A stretch of DNA of 64,000 nucleotides, taken from Peromyscus leucopus. Lineage: Eukaryota > Chordata > Mammalia > Rodentia > Cricetidae. This document shows, one piece after another, positions 43,396 to 56,870 of this stretch. Both the position numbers and the translations under genes were made by a program. The notes under the pieces were generated by a model. That model had not been told where the DNA came from, made no database searches, and was given only the letters and a program-made list of their open reading frames with translations. The stretch covers positions 41,752,456 through 41,816,455 of the forward strand of contig NC_051070.1 in assembly GCF_004664715.2 (NCBI RefSeq), given 5' to 3'. Position 1 is the stretch's first letter, and each line of letters begins with the position of its first letter.

Positions 43396-46300
43396 GTGAT
43401 TGAATGAGATGTGCTTGGTTGTTAAATTAACAGCTGTATCTTTAATGGTTCATGTTGATAGTCTGCTTAATCAAATTGAGAGATCCCTAGTATATCAGTA
43501 AAGCACATTTCATTGAGGTTCTATGAGGGTCCCAGAGAGAATCATTTAAAGGAGGAAGTACTGCCATGAACATGTGTGAACCACACAGTAGGCCAGGAAC
43601 CGAGATAGCATAAGCTCATATTCTCTGGGCTTTGACTTCCATGACATTAATAGTTCTCTCTGCAATGCTATTCTGCTGTGGTATATTCCCTTACCCTTAT
43701 TCCATAAGTCAGAACAAGCCTACCCTAGCCTGAAACCCTGAGCCTTTTCTAAGTTGTCTTACTGGTACTTGGCCAAAGAAATACAAAACTAAACATGAGA
43801 TAGCAAGAAATAAGGTCTTGCTTAGTTTATTTTATTTTATCTTATTTTATTTGTTTCGTTATTTATAATTGTAGTGAGAGAAAAATAAATTTAGAAGATG
43901 CACATTCTATTTAGAATACCCTTGATCATTTATAAATAGCTGATCTTAGCCTTTGTGGTCACAGTTTATTGGCATGGAAAGCCTCTGGGTTGCCATGGTG
44001 CTTTAATAGACCTGCAAGTGGCCTTCTAAGTATGCCTGCTGTGTTCAGGTCAGAAAATGTCAATACTTAACTAGGCCAAGGTTTGAGAAAAAGACTTACA
44101 CTCACCATATGCCATTGTAATTAGTTAATATGCTATAATTCCTAACACTAATTGCAACCCTAATTGATATTTATCTTTATAAAACAATGAAATCAACTTT
44201 GGGATATAATATTTTTAAAAATGTTTATAAGAAAATAAGAAGTCCAAACACAAAAGGCCACCATTTGCAGAAATTGCACTCTGAAAAGCAAGCTTTGGGT
44301 ATGATACTCACATTCTCCCTTCTGGCCAATACATGGAACAGCAGTAATCAATCACAATTGTTTTATAGGATTGAGTTGCTGGTACCATGTCACAACAAAC
44401 TGATTAAATCCTCCCAGAAGAAATCACCAACATTATTAGGACTAACGATATCTAAGAGCCTGAGTCAGAAAGCTGTTTTCATGTACCCTTCATGGAAAAG
44501 TCCCAATTTTGAAAATAACAAATCTAATTCAACATTTTTTTTGCCACAGTAAATTTATCAAGTTGGTACATTATACTATATGTTTATGCTTCAGTATATA
44601 AAAATAAGTTGCAGTTTTAGAATATAATGGAAGATCAATTTCAAAATGTCTTACTGTCTATATTTTATGACACATTTATTTCATTTGTTTATGCAATATA
44701 AAATTCTAGATTTAAAGAAATTAAAGTTCACTTTAAATTAAAATTGATAATGGATCTAGTGCAGAAGACAGATGTATTTGTGCAGGTAGTAAGAGAAAAG
44801 TATCAGGGGACTACTATATGCTACTCTCATATGTTCATGGGGAGAACAGAGACTGGGATATAAAGACAGACAAAGGGTAGAAGTGAAAAAGCCTGAAGCA
44901 CTGTAGAAAATGAGCCATGGGGCTTAGAGTTGGGTAAGGGATAATCAAACTAGACAGACAAGAGGAAATAACATGGCTACAGGCCAATGATGGCAGGCAG
45001 GCTGGCCACATGGAAACCCTTGAGACACATATGTAAAACATATTTTCATTTCGTATATCCTTGTTTTTAGACCAGCTGACTATAAGAGACTTAATTATAG
45101 GTGAAGATGCAATCTAACAAGAAGTTTCTACATAGAGCACCACTCCAAACCACACTAGAGACAAGGAGCTAAGTATGGGATATCCAGGAATGACTACTTG
45201 GTGGCTGTGTTAGTGATAAATCTTTGGATGGTAAAAGCTACAACCTGGTCATGTGAATGTGAAAACAGAATATAGTCTAACAGCAAGAAAGACACTTGTA
45301 AATCCACAGGGCGCTAATACTACCAGAGTGCCTAATAACTAGTAAATAGCCAAGGTCAGTAATTAACAAAGCCAGAGTCAGAGATGGACAGATAGAGGCT
45401 TCAACTACACCTAATTGCATAAGCAGTATGTGAACAGTGTCTTAACACTCTTAATGCCCTGCATAAATTGTTATGAGATTGTGATAAACAGAAATTGAAA
45501 GACAAAGTTAACAAAATTATGTGGTTTATCTGTTGTTTTAAAGATAAAAAATGAATGTAAAACATAATAAATAGTCTTATCCTACTTTCTACTCAAACTC
45601 TGTGGTATCCTACAGCAATAAATAGAATTAAATTCTAAAGGTAGGATCACATCATCTGAAATATCTCATATATAATATTACTAAACTGTAATTTTGCTGT
45701 GATGTTTATAATGATATTGTGGAAAGAATCTTTTACTTGGGAAACAGCTGACCAATAATTCAAGATATATTAGAGAGAAGCTGTATGTTCTATAAATAAT
45801 ATTTATCATTTTAGTCCAAATGTGAAATCTCCCCTGTAATCTCATATATTTAAACATGAGATTGTTTCAGAGCTAGTACTGCTTTTTGGAAGGTTGTGTG
45901 AACATAAGGAGGTGATGCTCACTAGAGGATGTATGTTACTGGACACAGTTTTCAAGATTTCATAGGCTAGCCCCATTTCCTTTCCAATCTCTGAAACCTG
46001 ACTTAGAACCTATGTGACCAACCAACAATCATGCTACCCTGCCTTCCCCATTGTGATGGACTATGTCTCCTCAAACTATAGTAAAATATGCCCATCCTCC
46101 CTTATATTGCTACCTGTTGGACATATATGGTGATAGTTACGAGAAAATAGTCACTACACTGAGATGTAACTTGAAAATCACCCAAAGGAACCTTACAAAG
46201 ATTGTATCATTGTTAAGAGATACGTGTCTTTGTATGAGTATTTCAGCACTCTTTTACTCAATAATTTGGTGTCTAAAATTTATGATCATTAGCTAGAATT

Positions 46301-46454
46301 TGAAACATGACTTTGTTGTATATTTTGAATGCATATATTTAATTTATATGTACCACAACACATTATATCAATAATTAAAGTAAATTAAGTAAATGTTCTA
46401 AGGATTCTCTCACTTTTCATATAGTTACGTACTGCTAATGTTTCCCAAATGCAG
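43396..46454. other. Largely unassigned DNA
   Basis: 43420-43640 (TTAACAGCTGTATCTTTAATGG onward) may be an old interspersed repeat that I cannot name. A TTTTATTTTAT run lies at 43826-43852. The 121-codon plus frame at 44187-44552 shows no domain. No gene is supported. Confidence 0.4.
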
Positions 46455-46556
46455 TTTGTTTTTCTCCTTTCCTTTTTCCTATCTTTCTCTTCTTTCTTTC
46501 TTCTCTTTTTATCTCTTTATTTCATTCTTTCTTTCTTTTTTTGTCTCTTTCTTAAC
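46455..46556. repeat. Pyrimidine-rich CT/TTC tract
   Basis: About 100 bp of nearly pure pyrimidine (TTTCTTCTTTC-type units) with a few A interruptions. Confidence 0.85.
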
Positions 46557-46767
46557 TATTTAGAAAAACAACTCAAAGCTAACTGTAAGCATTAACATGT
46601 TTATACAATGCTGTTGCCTATACATAACGCCTTGTGGGTTTTGAGGCACATCTTGGTACTGGAGCATGTGAAATGTAAGGTACATGCTTCCGTTGTGCAA
46701 ATCTCTCAAGTGAATTAAGCATATATTTCAAGTGGATAGAGAGGTAGAGGAGAATGTGATGGCTATG

Positions 46768-47085
46768 ATTAGGTGTCAACTTAAATGCATATGAAATTAA
46801 CTAAAACCAAAGCAGACAGACACACGCATGAAGGATTTTTCTTGATTTGATCATTTGAAGTAGAAAGACCTACCCTAAATCTGAATCATTTGAAGTCAGA
46901 ACACTAACCCTAAAACTAGGTCATGCCGTCTGGTGTCAGCTTGCTTAAAGGACATGGAACAAAAGAAGCCTTTGCTTTTTGCCTGCTTGCACTCACTCCA
47001 ATTGGCCAGTTTGTCTATCCTGTTCCTCAGGCGTTCCTTCATTGGTTTTAGAACCTACTTCTTTTTGACAATGATGCTGAAAGCA
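46768..47085 (+). repeat. Rodent interspersed repeat, unnamed, sense
   Basis: GATGGCTATGATTAGGTGTCAACTT, TTTTTCTTGATTTGATCATTTGAAG, AAAGGACATGGAACAAAAGAAG, TTGCCTGCTTGCACTCACTCC and TAGAACCTACTTCTTT follow the order of a repeat common in mouse and rat. I know its text but not its catalogue name. Confidence 0.6.
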
Positions 47086-47287
47086 TACATTAAAAAACTG
47101 AGATAAAATATAGTGTACAAATTTCTCAAAGAACTAATGAAACAAAAATTTTAAAGTGGTGCCTGTAGAATACAGAATGCATAGATAAATATTTGCTAGC
47201 TAGCTATCTGACAGAGGAATAACATTTAGAGTACATAAAGAACTTTAAAAATGATACCAAAATTACTAATTGATAAATGGACAAATA

Positions 47288-47515
47288 AAGGGTCTAGAGA
47301 CGTGGCTTAGTGGTTAAGAATACTTATTCATCTTTCAGAAGAACCATATCATTTTGCAGTACCCACACAGTGGCTTATAACTGACTATATCTCCAGTTTC
47401 TGAAGATATGATTCTCTCTTCTGACTTCCAGAAGTTCCAGGCATATAAATAAAAGACATATCTACAAGCAGGCAAAGTACTCATAAAAAATGCAAATAAA
47501 TAAATCCTTCATAAA
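47288..47515 (+). repeat. Diverged B3/B2-type SINE, sense
   Basis: GGGTCTAGAGACGTGGCTTAGTGGTTAAGAATACTTATT is a diverged tRNA-like B2/B3 head. CAGTACCCACACAGTGGCTTATAACTG and TTCTCTCTTCTGACTTCCAG follow, with an A-rich AAATAAATAAAT tail. Confidence 0.78.
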
Positions 47516-50139
47516 TGGCCCAATGATATTAAAAGATTTTAAAAGATGAAAACACAGTAAATATGAAATATTACTTCACATCCTTAGTCGTCAGGGTAAT
47601 TCAAATTAAAATGACAGTAGCATTCTGCCTCATCCCATTAAGAGTGTATATATCATTAAGATCTCTTTATCCTTAATTTGACCTCTTTATCCTATCCTTA
47701 ATTTGACCTCTTTATCCTTAATCATTCTTTGACTACCCTTAAAATTCTGAAGAGATCACCAATTTCTTATCTCTCAGACTGTGCCTACATATACCTGTAT
47801 GCTGATTACCATCATAGTCACTATATATGTTCCCTTCTGCATTTACCCAAATGTGAAAAGTAATCCCAGTATCTCGAATTAAGCTAAAGAAAGTGAATGA
47901 TACATAAATGAGCATTTGTTATGAGCATGCAATAATTTCTTTGAAATGTTGTTAAACTCATAGGTGGTACACTTAATTTTATATCCTCAGCTTATGTACA
48001 TAATTTGTATCTACTGGGCTAGTGCATTCAATGTCCTTATAACAGAATATATGTGGATGACTAATTTCTGTGGAAAAAGTCTCACAGTTCTGGTGACTGG
48101 AAGCACAAGATGGGGTGTTAGCAGGGTTAGGAGCCTGGAAAGAACCTTGTGCTCCAAAGAGTAGTAATAAAAGTAATAGAAGGTGGAAGGTGGAAGAGCA
48201 AGGCTGCTCTATGTCTTATTATGTTAAGGTATTAATCTCATTCAAGGGAAATAAGTCTTCAGGACATAATCAACTCTGAGGAGTCCCACATGTACCATCA
48301 CTCTGAAAACTAATCTGCACCACTCAATATGAATGAAGTCCATCTGTAATAGAACAATCAGTGATAACGACAGCAACCCTAATTCTAAAATAATAGTTCA
48401 CACCATTTCATGCTATGCAGTGTTCTAAGCAGTAGACTGGTATTAACTAATTTAAACCTTACAACAAATGTGAAATATAACAGAAGAGCTCCTTTACAAA
48501 GAAGAGGACACTATGAGATTTTACAAAAGGACATTTTGCCAGTGATAATAAATACGAGGTACGTCTGGTTAAACAGAAAAGTGTAATTGTCTTGCATTTG
48601 AATAAATTTTTGATTGACTCAGAACCTAAAAGAATTCCACATCTAAGTTCCAGATGCTTTTGTATTCAGGGTGATTACCTGAGGAAAGAAAGACAGACTT
48701 ACCTGAAAATCCTCAAATCACATCTTATAAATTTCCACATACTTGACCTCCCTTTAGGGTGTTTCCAAATTTTTAAATAGGAACCCAGGATCATAAGGGC
48801 CAGTTTTCCTCATGAAGCACTTCAGATGTCTGAAACAATCTAACAAACAAAACCTCAGAAGAACTCTTAAGGTCCAGCATGTACGTCTTAAACTCTTCTT
48901 CACATTCCATAAGCTTGTACATGATAGGAATTTTCATTGATTGTGGTCATGGAGACCATGATTCCCTGTAGTTTTCTTCTCTACACTCCTCTAAATGCTG
49001 ATAGCAATCACCTTGAGAGATTGATTGCTAATGTTCAAATTGCCTTTTGTGTGAAGCTGACAAATTTAGGATTAAATTGCTGTTGGCCATGTTTTCAGAA
49101 AAGTAGATCTTAATAATGACATTTAATTTTTCTTTTTGAACAAGTGAATGAGTTTCAAGACTGTTTCTACAAAGACAAAGTACTATGTAAATTTCACATG
49201 AAAGCAACCCCTAATTCAAAAAAAATACCCTAATGATGCCTAATTATTTTCTTGAGAATAAGCAACAACCTAATTAGTCACCTTTATCTTCATATGCACC
49301 TGGAATTGCTATTGTGGATGCAGCAGAAAAAGCTCAGTCCATTTTTAAAACCATACTCCAGAGTGGAGCGCACTGAGAAAGTTGCTGTGAAGAAGGCAAG
49401 ACAATTTATGATAAATTTACATTTTCTAGTAGTACTTTATCCATATTTTAGAAAATTGATAAAATAAATTAATAGAGTTTGGAAAACTTTTCATACCAAG
49501 ATACATGGAGTCATCAAAGGACTAAACGTAAAAATTTGTCCTCAGAGAAGAGACTGCAATGGGAGGAAATGTTATCTGTACATACCAGATGTTTTTCCAA
49601 CAATACAAAGGCTGACTAGTGACTCCAAATGTCGAACTTTTTTAGACATAATTTCACAACCTCTTCACCATAAGATAGCAGTGTCTTCACAGAGATGGAC
49701 CATTGACAGATTTGCAAAACTGAAAAACACTTAGATGAGATGTCAGGTAGGTGCTAACTGCAAGAAAGCCCAAATAAAATATTGATTCTCTTACTTCTAT
49801 TGTAGACCATGAGTCAAAAATTAGATTGAACCACTTATGAAAATCAGTTAGAAAGATAAGTGGCTTCTGTACTACTATAGTCTATACTGTTTGTGTTATA
49901 GCAAGTCTTTGTGTTTTTTATTATACTATGTTTCCCCCCCCCAGGGAAAATCAAAGCGGATATTCTACCCATGAAGAAACACTAACGATTCATATTAAAC
50001 CGAAAATAAGTTACTTTGGGACTTTAGTACCTTTTTGTTTTAATTACTCTTTAGATTTTCTTTGTTGTAATTTAATACTATTTACCACAGATCCTGGTGT
50101 TCAAAACAGTGTTTTCTTTCTTATTATTGTTAATTTTTT
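47516..50139. other. Unassigned DNA
   Basis: No gene. Frames such as 49252-49467 and 49928-50308 lack recognisable domains. Confidence 0.42.
47655..47725. repeat. Imperfect ~25-bp tandem repeat
   Basis: CTCTTTATCCTTAATTTGAC occurs, then CTCTTTATCCTATCCTTAATTTGAC, then CTCTTTATCCTTAATC: three head-to-tail units with a 5-bp slippage in the middle one. Confidence 0.88.
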
Positions 50140-50368
50140 TAGATTGTCATTTAATTATATTTTTCTCTTCCTTTTCATTCATGCGAACCCTCCCATAAGC
50201 CAGCCCTTCCTAGATCTCCTTCAAATTCATGGCCTCCACTTTCATCCATTGTTATTACATGCATATACACACTTGTTTATGCATATATTGCTAAATATAA
50301 CCTGTTGAGCCTATATAATGCTGTTTGATATGGGCTTTCAGAGCTGACCATTTACTACCAGAAACCAA
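50140..50368 (-). mobile_element. Old Lx-like L1 3' end, antisense
   Basis: CCCTCCCATAAGCCAGCCCTTCC, TTATTACATGCATATACACAC, ATAATGCTGTTTGATATGGG and AGCTGACCATTTACTACC form the reverse complement of an Lx-type 3' UTR, as in 12095-12300. Diverged. Confidence 0.6.
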
Positions 50369-52889
50369 AACTAAAGTGTGATATGTGGGATTTTACACGA
50401 AAGAGAGAAAATACAATAGACAGATAACAGTAAGAAATAATTGGATTTTCTTAGCTATATTTCTTGATGGACAGAGAAAAATCTTGACACTGTAGACAGG
50501 TGATAACATCTAGAAAGAAATGTCTGAATCTTTAATAAATGAGGAATGAATATACAACCCAGAATGTATAAATATGTGTATGCTGTAAAATGTTTCATTT
50601 TGACGTTTGTTTCCAGATTTGTTAACTGCTACTTTCTGTCTTTTAACTGGATTTTGCTTAGTACTATTACTTTCTACTCTCACTAATAAATGCTATCCCT
50701 ATCAGTGCCTGAGAGATATCTCAGAGATGGGTTGGAAACTGCTAATGATGCAAGCTAACTTAAAGAGGAAATAACAGAAGTAGGCCATGACCATGCTGTC
50801 ATAGTTTGTACTGCCCTGGGCATTATCCTGCCATCTCCAGGGCCTTCCACTAATAGGAGCAGAGATGTCAGGCAGGGACACTGTATCAATCTTCTCATTT
50901 TCTTTAATGCTACTGCACCATAATTTTAACCTTACAAAAGATATTTCAGCAGGCTTCACTTTGTTTATAAGATCAGCAGAAGTGAGAGTTAATACTTGAA
51001 TTGGGAATTGAATCTACCAAGTAGTGCCAGCTAGAAAAAAAAATATTCAAATTTCAGATGAGAAAAGTTCAATATAGTAACTTTGCATTCAGTGGTAAAT
51101 ATGTAGACAAAGTACTAAAGTGGTGTTATCTTCTATCCCATTATATGGGTAATTACTAAGGGAGATGTTACATGACTTAAGCGAACTAAAAGCCTATACA
51201 TCCCTGGTTGCAGTATTCTGTATACCAGAGGCCAGAATATTTCCTTAACCCTACTAAAGGCTTTTTGTATTGCAGACTGGTTCTTAGTTGTCAGCAACAG
51301 TCCACAAAGATACTTAGTACCTTATTAATGTGAATTAGCTTAATAACAAAGCTAATATTCTTAACAGATGTCACTCTGGCTTTGCAGATGGAGAAATTAA
51401 GGTTTAAGTTAGAAAACCATGCATCAGTAAACCTAAATGAAATTTAAGAATGATCTTTTTTCAATATCTTACAAAAAAGTAAGTAATTATGATTAATTTT
51501 TGGCAATTTTCAAGAAAATGAATTTAAGATCTGTGTGAGAAGAAAACCTGTCATCACATGCAACCTCCATCAGAGAGTGGTAGCATTTCTTCTTGGCCAA
51601 CCAGTCCTTGTAATAATAACATCTTACTCTCTTAATGTTCAGCTCTAATTAAAGGGAACTTATTGGTCATAGCAATTTCAGTATTTACCACATTCTTGCC
51701 CACTTCCACTTTACATTTTTGTTATTCTTGTCATATCCTTTATCAAATTTCTACTTTTAAAGAAAAAATATCTATAATTATTTCACTGTAAATTATAAAA
51801 CAAATGAATAACATAATTGATTATGAAATAAAATTCAGGTTTTTTTTACTATTTTCCAATAAGACATTACTAGAATAATTTTCACTTGATTTTAAAAATA
51901 TGCAAGAGTTTATTTTCATGTATTATCTATGCAAGATATATGAAGATGACAGGAAGTTCAAAAAATATATCTTGCTGTCCAAGGCAATCTTCTATTCTCA
52001 GCTGTTATTTGCTTTAAGTTATTTTTATAGACCATTGAAGAAGAACTTTGATGGTCAATCATGTTAGAATGGAGAGGATCTGATTTCATTGTATAAATAA
52101 GAGAATGGTGCACTTACCCTCTTATCACAAAAGTCAGGGAATCACATTAGGTCATATTCTATTAACATATTTTTAATATCTGGAAAATATGCAAAAATTA
52201 AAAATTATGAATTGAAAACTATCAGGTATCTTTACCTAATGTCTAATGACTCCATCAAAGAGATAGGCAAGATTCTATATTTACAGAAAGAAATCTTTCA
52301 GTCCTATTCATTGTTTCATGGATAGCATAATTACCTAAAAATCAGCCATTAACAATATCAGAATAATATGATTAAAGACCAAGGCATAGAGAATGACAGA
52401 GTCTCAAATTAAAATTCACCTGTTTCAAAATTCATTCAGGAGAAAGTCTATGTCACCAATGGTTCAGGAGGTAGAGCAAAATTTTTCCTCCAAATCACAT
52501 CCATGTTGATACATAAATGTTGAATGATATTATTAAAAATAGAAGGAGGTTCAATTTGCTTGTGGTGTGTTGGCCATAGGCATTTCTCAGTGTTTTAGTG
52601 AATTTTATACATTCTTGGCAACAGATAACTGTTTGACAGCAGCAATATTCAAATTCATTATTTTACTCCTATAATTCTAGATGATCAAATAAAAACAGAT
52701 TATCTAAACTCTTGTTTTATGAATCTCTTTTGGTACATTATCACCAAGCATGTTATACAGAATAGGTATAGTATGCATTTATTGAAATTGTGAATGTGCT
52801 AAAATTAGTGAATTTTGGTTAAGTGTGGTACAAAAGAGCATATAGTCTTGGGATTTCCTTTGGAATAAAAATAAGAAGTTTAAGTTTTG
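50369..52889. other. Unassigned AT-rich DNA
   Basis: No gene and no named repeat. The minus frame at 50702-50959 (85 codons) has no domain. Confidence 0.42.
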
Positions 52890-53919
52890 TGCACAGTGGC
52901 AGATATGGAAAATCATACTGAGTGAGGCAAAGCAGACTCAGAAAGACAAACATGGTATGTACTCACTCATAAGTGGATAATAGATGTAATGCAAAGGATA
53001 ACCAGATTGCAACTCACAACTCCAGGGAGGCTACCTAGTAAAGAGGACCCTAAGAAAGACATAGGGATCAACCAATGACAGATAAATGGATGAGACCTAA
53101 ATGAGCAAACTGGGGGTGGAGAGGATAATGGAGCGCAAGGGTCAGGGGAAAGAGAGCTTAGGGGAGCGGGAGATCCCAGCTGGATCAAGAACAGAGAAGA
53201 AGAATAAGAAAACAGATACCATGATAAATGAAGACCCCAGGGGAATAGGAAGAAGCAGAGTGATAGAGAGGTCCCCAGAAATCCACTATAGACTACTGAC
53301 AATGGTCGAGAGAGTGCCTGAGCTGAACTACTCTGGTGATCAGATAGCCAAACACCCTAACTGCCACAATAAAACTCTCATCCAGTGACTGATGGAAGTA
53401 GATGCAGATATCCACAGGCAAGTCCCAGGTGGAGCACCAGGAGTCCACTTGGCAAGAGAAAGGAGGGACTGTATGAGCAAGAGATATTGAGACCAAGATT
53501 GGAAAAAGCACAGGGACAAATAGTCAAACTAGTGGAAATGCATGAACTGTGAACCAAAGGCTGAGGTGCTCCCAAGGAACTGGACCAAGCCCTCTGGATA
53601 AGTGAAACAGTTGATTAGCTTGAACTGTTTAGGAGGCCCCCAGGCAGTGGAACCGGGACCTGTCCTTGGTGTATGAGCTGGCTTTTTGGAACCTAGGGCC
53701 TATGCTGAGACACTTTGCTCAGCCTTGGTGTAGGGAGGAGGGGACTGGACCTGCCTCAACTGAATCTACCAGGCTGGGCTGACTCCCCAGGGTAGACCTT
53801 GCCTTGAAGGAGGTGGGAATGGGGGGGTGTACTGGAGGGGAGAGAGGCTGGGGGGCAGGAGGAAGGAAAGGGGAATCCGTGGCTGATATGTAAAACTAAA
53901 TTATGTAAAAAAAAAAAAG
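52890..53919 (+). mobile_element. 5'-truncated L1, sense, with poly(A)
   Basis: It starts in the last codons of ORF2 (GAGTGAGGCAAAGCAGACTCAGAAAGACAAACATGG, the SEA-QTQKDKH region) and runs through the whole 3' UTR. It ends GCTGATATGTAAAACTAAATTATGT followed by A12 (53908-53919). It is the best reference copy of the 3' UTR in this window, and shows that the pieces at 12330-13680 and 35165-35885 belong to one L1 type. The long minus frames within (52967-53302 and others) are shadows. Confidence 0.9.
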
Positions 53920-56397
53920 TAAAAAGTTAATTTTAAAAGTTAAGGTGTATATTTTTCCCACAAATTTGAATATTAGGTAGTTATTTTCCATATAGTTAGT
54001 ATATGTTCATAGAGACAAATGTAGATAGATGGGGAACAGGATCAATATCATACCCACAAGCCAAATGTAAACTAATAACCCCTCAAAAGAAGAGAGGTTA
54101 AAACACATTTTTATATGAAATTAAAACTAGAGAATTGGGACACAAGAATATATTTATGCTAGAGAGGATATATGGGTCAATAATGTGTACATATCACAGT
54201 TTGCTTATATACACAGATTCATAGCATAGTCATCAAACAGAATATATGTGAGAGACATAAACATCAAGAAATTTTAAAGGTATATTGTTTCGCATGTGTA
54301 AGGTAGGGAGAACTGTGATATACTAAATATTCCTAGAAATACTAGGAAGAAAACTCAGCAAGTATCTGTAAACCAAAAGAATTAACAATTTTATGTTTTT
54401 TTCAGTGGAATACCATATCAAAAAGAATTCAAATGAGTTACTGATAAATATAACTTGCTTAAATTTGAAACACATAATGCCAAATTTAACTTAAAAAATT
54501 CTAGACATCAAAAAATACTTTTGAACATAATAAAATTTAGAAAAATAATAATTGCCATTTCATTTATCTATGTGTACCTTTGTGTACATAGAAATCATGT
54601 GGTATGTGTGTGTCTGTGTATGTGTGTGTCTGTGTATGTGTGTGTCCGTGTATGTGTGTGTATGTCTGTGTGTGTGTATGTCTGTGTGTGTGTATGTCTG
54701 TGTGTGGGGGGAGGGGGCATTGTTTAAGTTAATGTTCTGGATGGTAGCTAACTCTATACTGGTTCACTTTATAATTTGTTACTGCTACATTAACTTTTAT
54801 GTGCTTTTATGTGTGATACATTTAATGATTAATAAAATTCTAAAGGGAGATGCAAGATGATTAGCAAAAAATGCTCTTTATGTTCTCCTATGTGTGTTCA
54901 GTGAATTTAGAATATATTTAATTAGCTGTTATTTTATTGACATACATATATTTAAAAGGAAAATATAATTTTAAATGTATAGTTGTGTTGATAGTAAAGA
55001 AATAATACAAAATTTGTTCTCTTGTATTTTTTTGAGAAAACACTGGCCTTTTGAGTTTTTGTTTCTCCTACTCCAGCCCTCCCAAAGAAATAACTATTTT
55101 TCATTCATTCGTCATGATGGAATTTGAAACAATTTTTGTTATGTCACCTGTGTATCAGGCATATCTATCTTTATTCATTGTATAAAATGTAATGGTTTTA
55201 TCTTAGGAAAAAAATAAAGCCTAACTTCAAGTGTTTCCAATTATCTACATTTACATACAGCTTTATATTTTAACCACATTTCACTGCATACACTAGTAAT
55301 ATATCGCCTCACTGGAAATAGCAAGTTGATCTAACACCGTAAGATGAATTGGCACAATAAATGGCATGAACTATTGCTTTGTTTCTTTTAATTTTATCTA
55401 AGTAACATTTCTTAGTTTATTGGGAGAAAGTTACAGAACAATAAGCAGAAGAAATGTAGAATATGAAAATTGTTACAGAAACATTACACATTTAGCTATG
55501 ACCCGAGCAAGCTGTTTGCTACAACTGCACCATACGTTCTGTGTGATTCGGAATGTGCTTTGTCTGCAGTGGAGAGGGGGCCCACCTCTTTCTTGGTGAC
55601 TGAAATACTGCTTAGGATGAGGTGGGTGGTAACTCAGATAGCTCTTACTCCTGTGTTCAGACTTTACCGGTGTCTCCTGAAATCCGAAGTCGGTTTAAAA
55701 TTTGTTTTATGGGAATGGCACACAGTAAGTAATGATGAATGAGTTTTTGCTAGCAGTTCTGATCTTTTGTAGAAATACCCCATTAGGCTTAACTCTTGTG
55801 AAAATATTGTACCTTGAAGAAATGCTATGGAAAAAATGAATATATTAAAGTGATGTTTCCACAACATAATACACTAGGAAGCAAATCTTCAGCTATACTG
55901 TATGTATATTTTTTTCTGAAATATAACATGATATCTAGCTAATACTCTATGAACTCATGCAAAAATATACCCAAAATTCAATTATGCCTGCTTTTACATT
56001 AATATATGTTGTAGTGATCTACTGTTATATTTCTCCATTAAGTTTAATTTCTAATATCATTTAAAGCAATTTGTCCAAATTATTAATATTCAATTATCTT
56101 TTACATGACACGTAAGACATAAATCATAACCAAAATTAGTCCAGTTCGTTTAATTACTTTCAGAGGCAAATTTTGTAAACCAATCAGCAACACTCTAGGA
56201 AACCCATTAACTCAATTGTGCCGTTGTTTGGTTCAAGATGAGGAAAGATGAAAATATGGGAATGCATGCCCTCATCTTCCTGCATCTTTTCCTCACCCAG
56301 CATATAAGAAACACTTGAGTTTTATAATTTTCTTGTCTTATGTCTTGGTGGTGCAGGTTAAGAAGCTAAAACAACTTGTATCAGAGTACTGAAAGGG
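53920..56397. other. Unassigned AT-rich DNA with one minisatellite
   Basis: No gene. The plus frame at 55470-55742 (90 codons) is free of simple repeats but shows no known domain and no splice context that I can support. Confidence 0.42.
54600..54712. repeat. TG-rich minisatellite with TGTGTGTCTGTGTA-type units
   Basis: Higher-order units TGTGTGTGTCTGTGTA repeat several times, then TGTGTATGTCTG units, ending in a G6AGGGGG block at about 54707-54717. Confidence 0.92.
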
Positions 56398-56870
56398 TGT
56401 GGTGGTATTCTAATTGTACTGAAATGTGATTTTGATTGTATGTTAATAAATAAAGTTGCCCGGGGGTCAGAGCTATTAGAGCCATAGCAAGAGTGTGGTG
56501 GTGGTGGTGGTGGTGGTGGTGGTGGTGGTGGTGGTAGCACACGCCTTTAATCCCAGCACTTAGTAGAAGAGCTAGGTAGATCTCTGTGTGTTCAGGGATA
56601 CAGTCAGCATTGGAGGCATATGCCTTTAAGGCCTGGGGGGCTGTACATACAGACAGTGATGAGACAGTCAAGTGTTTGGGTTTACAACCAATGAGAAGGC
56701 AGAACAAAAGACTATGGAAAGACTTACACAGAGGAAATAGCTCTCTTTTGGGAAGCTAGGAGCTCTCAGGAGGAAGGGTAAGATTTTAGCTCTGAGCTCT
56801 GACCTCTCGGCTTTCTCTTTTACATTGGTTCTGTGTTTCTTATTTAATAAGACGGTTGGTTACATCAACA
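56398..56870 (+). repeat. Solo LTR, family E, with exact 6-bp TSD AAAGGG
   Basis: It starts TGTGGTGGTATTCTAATT and ends TTACATCAACA. It is flanked by AAAGGG at 56392-56397 and 56871-56876. It contains TTAATAAATAAAGT, a B1-like AGCACACGCCTTTAATCCCAGCAC module, CATATGCCTTTAAGGCC, and CAACCAATGAGAAGGCAGAA. It is homologous to the antisense copy at 19670-20089. A (GTG)n expansion at 56495-56535 lies just before the B1 module. Confidence 0.94.
56495..56535. repeat. (GTG)n expansion inside LTR E
   Basis: About thirteen GTG/GGT units directly before AGCACACGCCTTTAATCCC; the other family-E copy has only a few (CCACCACCACCAC on plus). It appears to have grown from the GGTGGTGGC start of the B1-like module. 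Confidence 0.95.

Noticed and set aside
44187..44552. 121-codon plus-strand frame
   Set aside because: Composition looks like translated non-coding DNA (Ser/Lys/Asn-rich); no motif and no homologue that I know.
52967..53388. Long frames on both strands over the L1 3' UTR
   Set aside because: The region is plainly L1 3' UTR, which is non-coding; similar frames appear in the other L1 3'-UTR copies.
54600..54712. Regular units that might resemble a CRISPR array
   Set aside because: Units are TG-rich minisatellite repeats without unique spacers, in a rodent genome.
55470..55742. 90-codon plus-strand frame without simple repeats, possible exon
   Set aside because: No domain and no convincing splice or promoter context; it could be tested by conservation but is not supported here.
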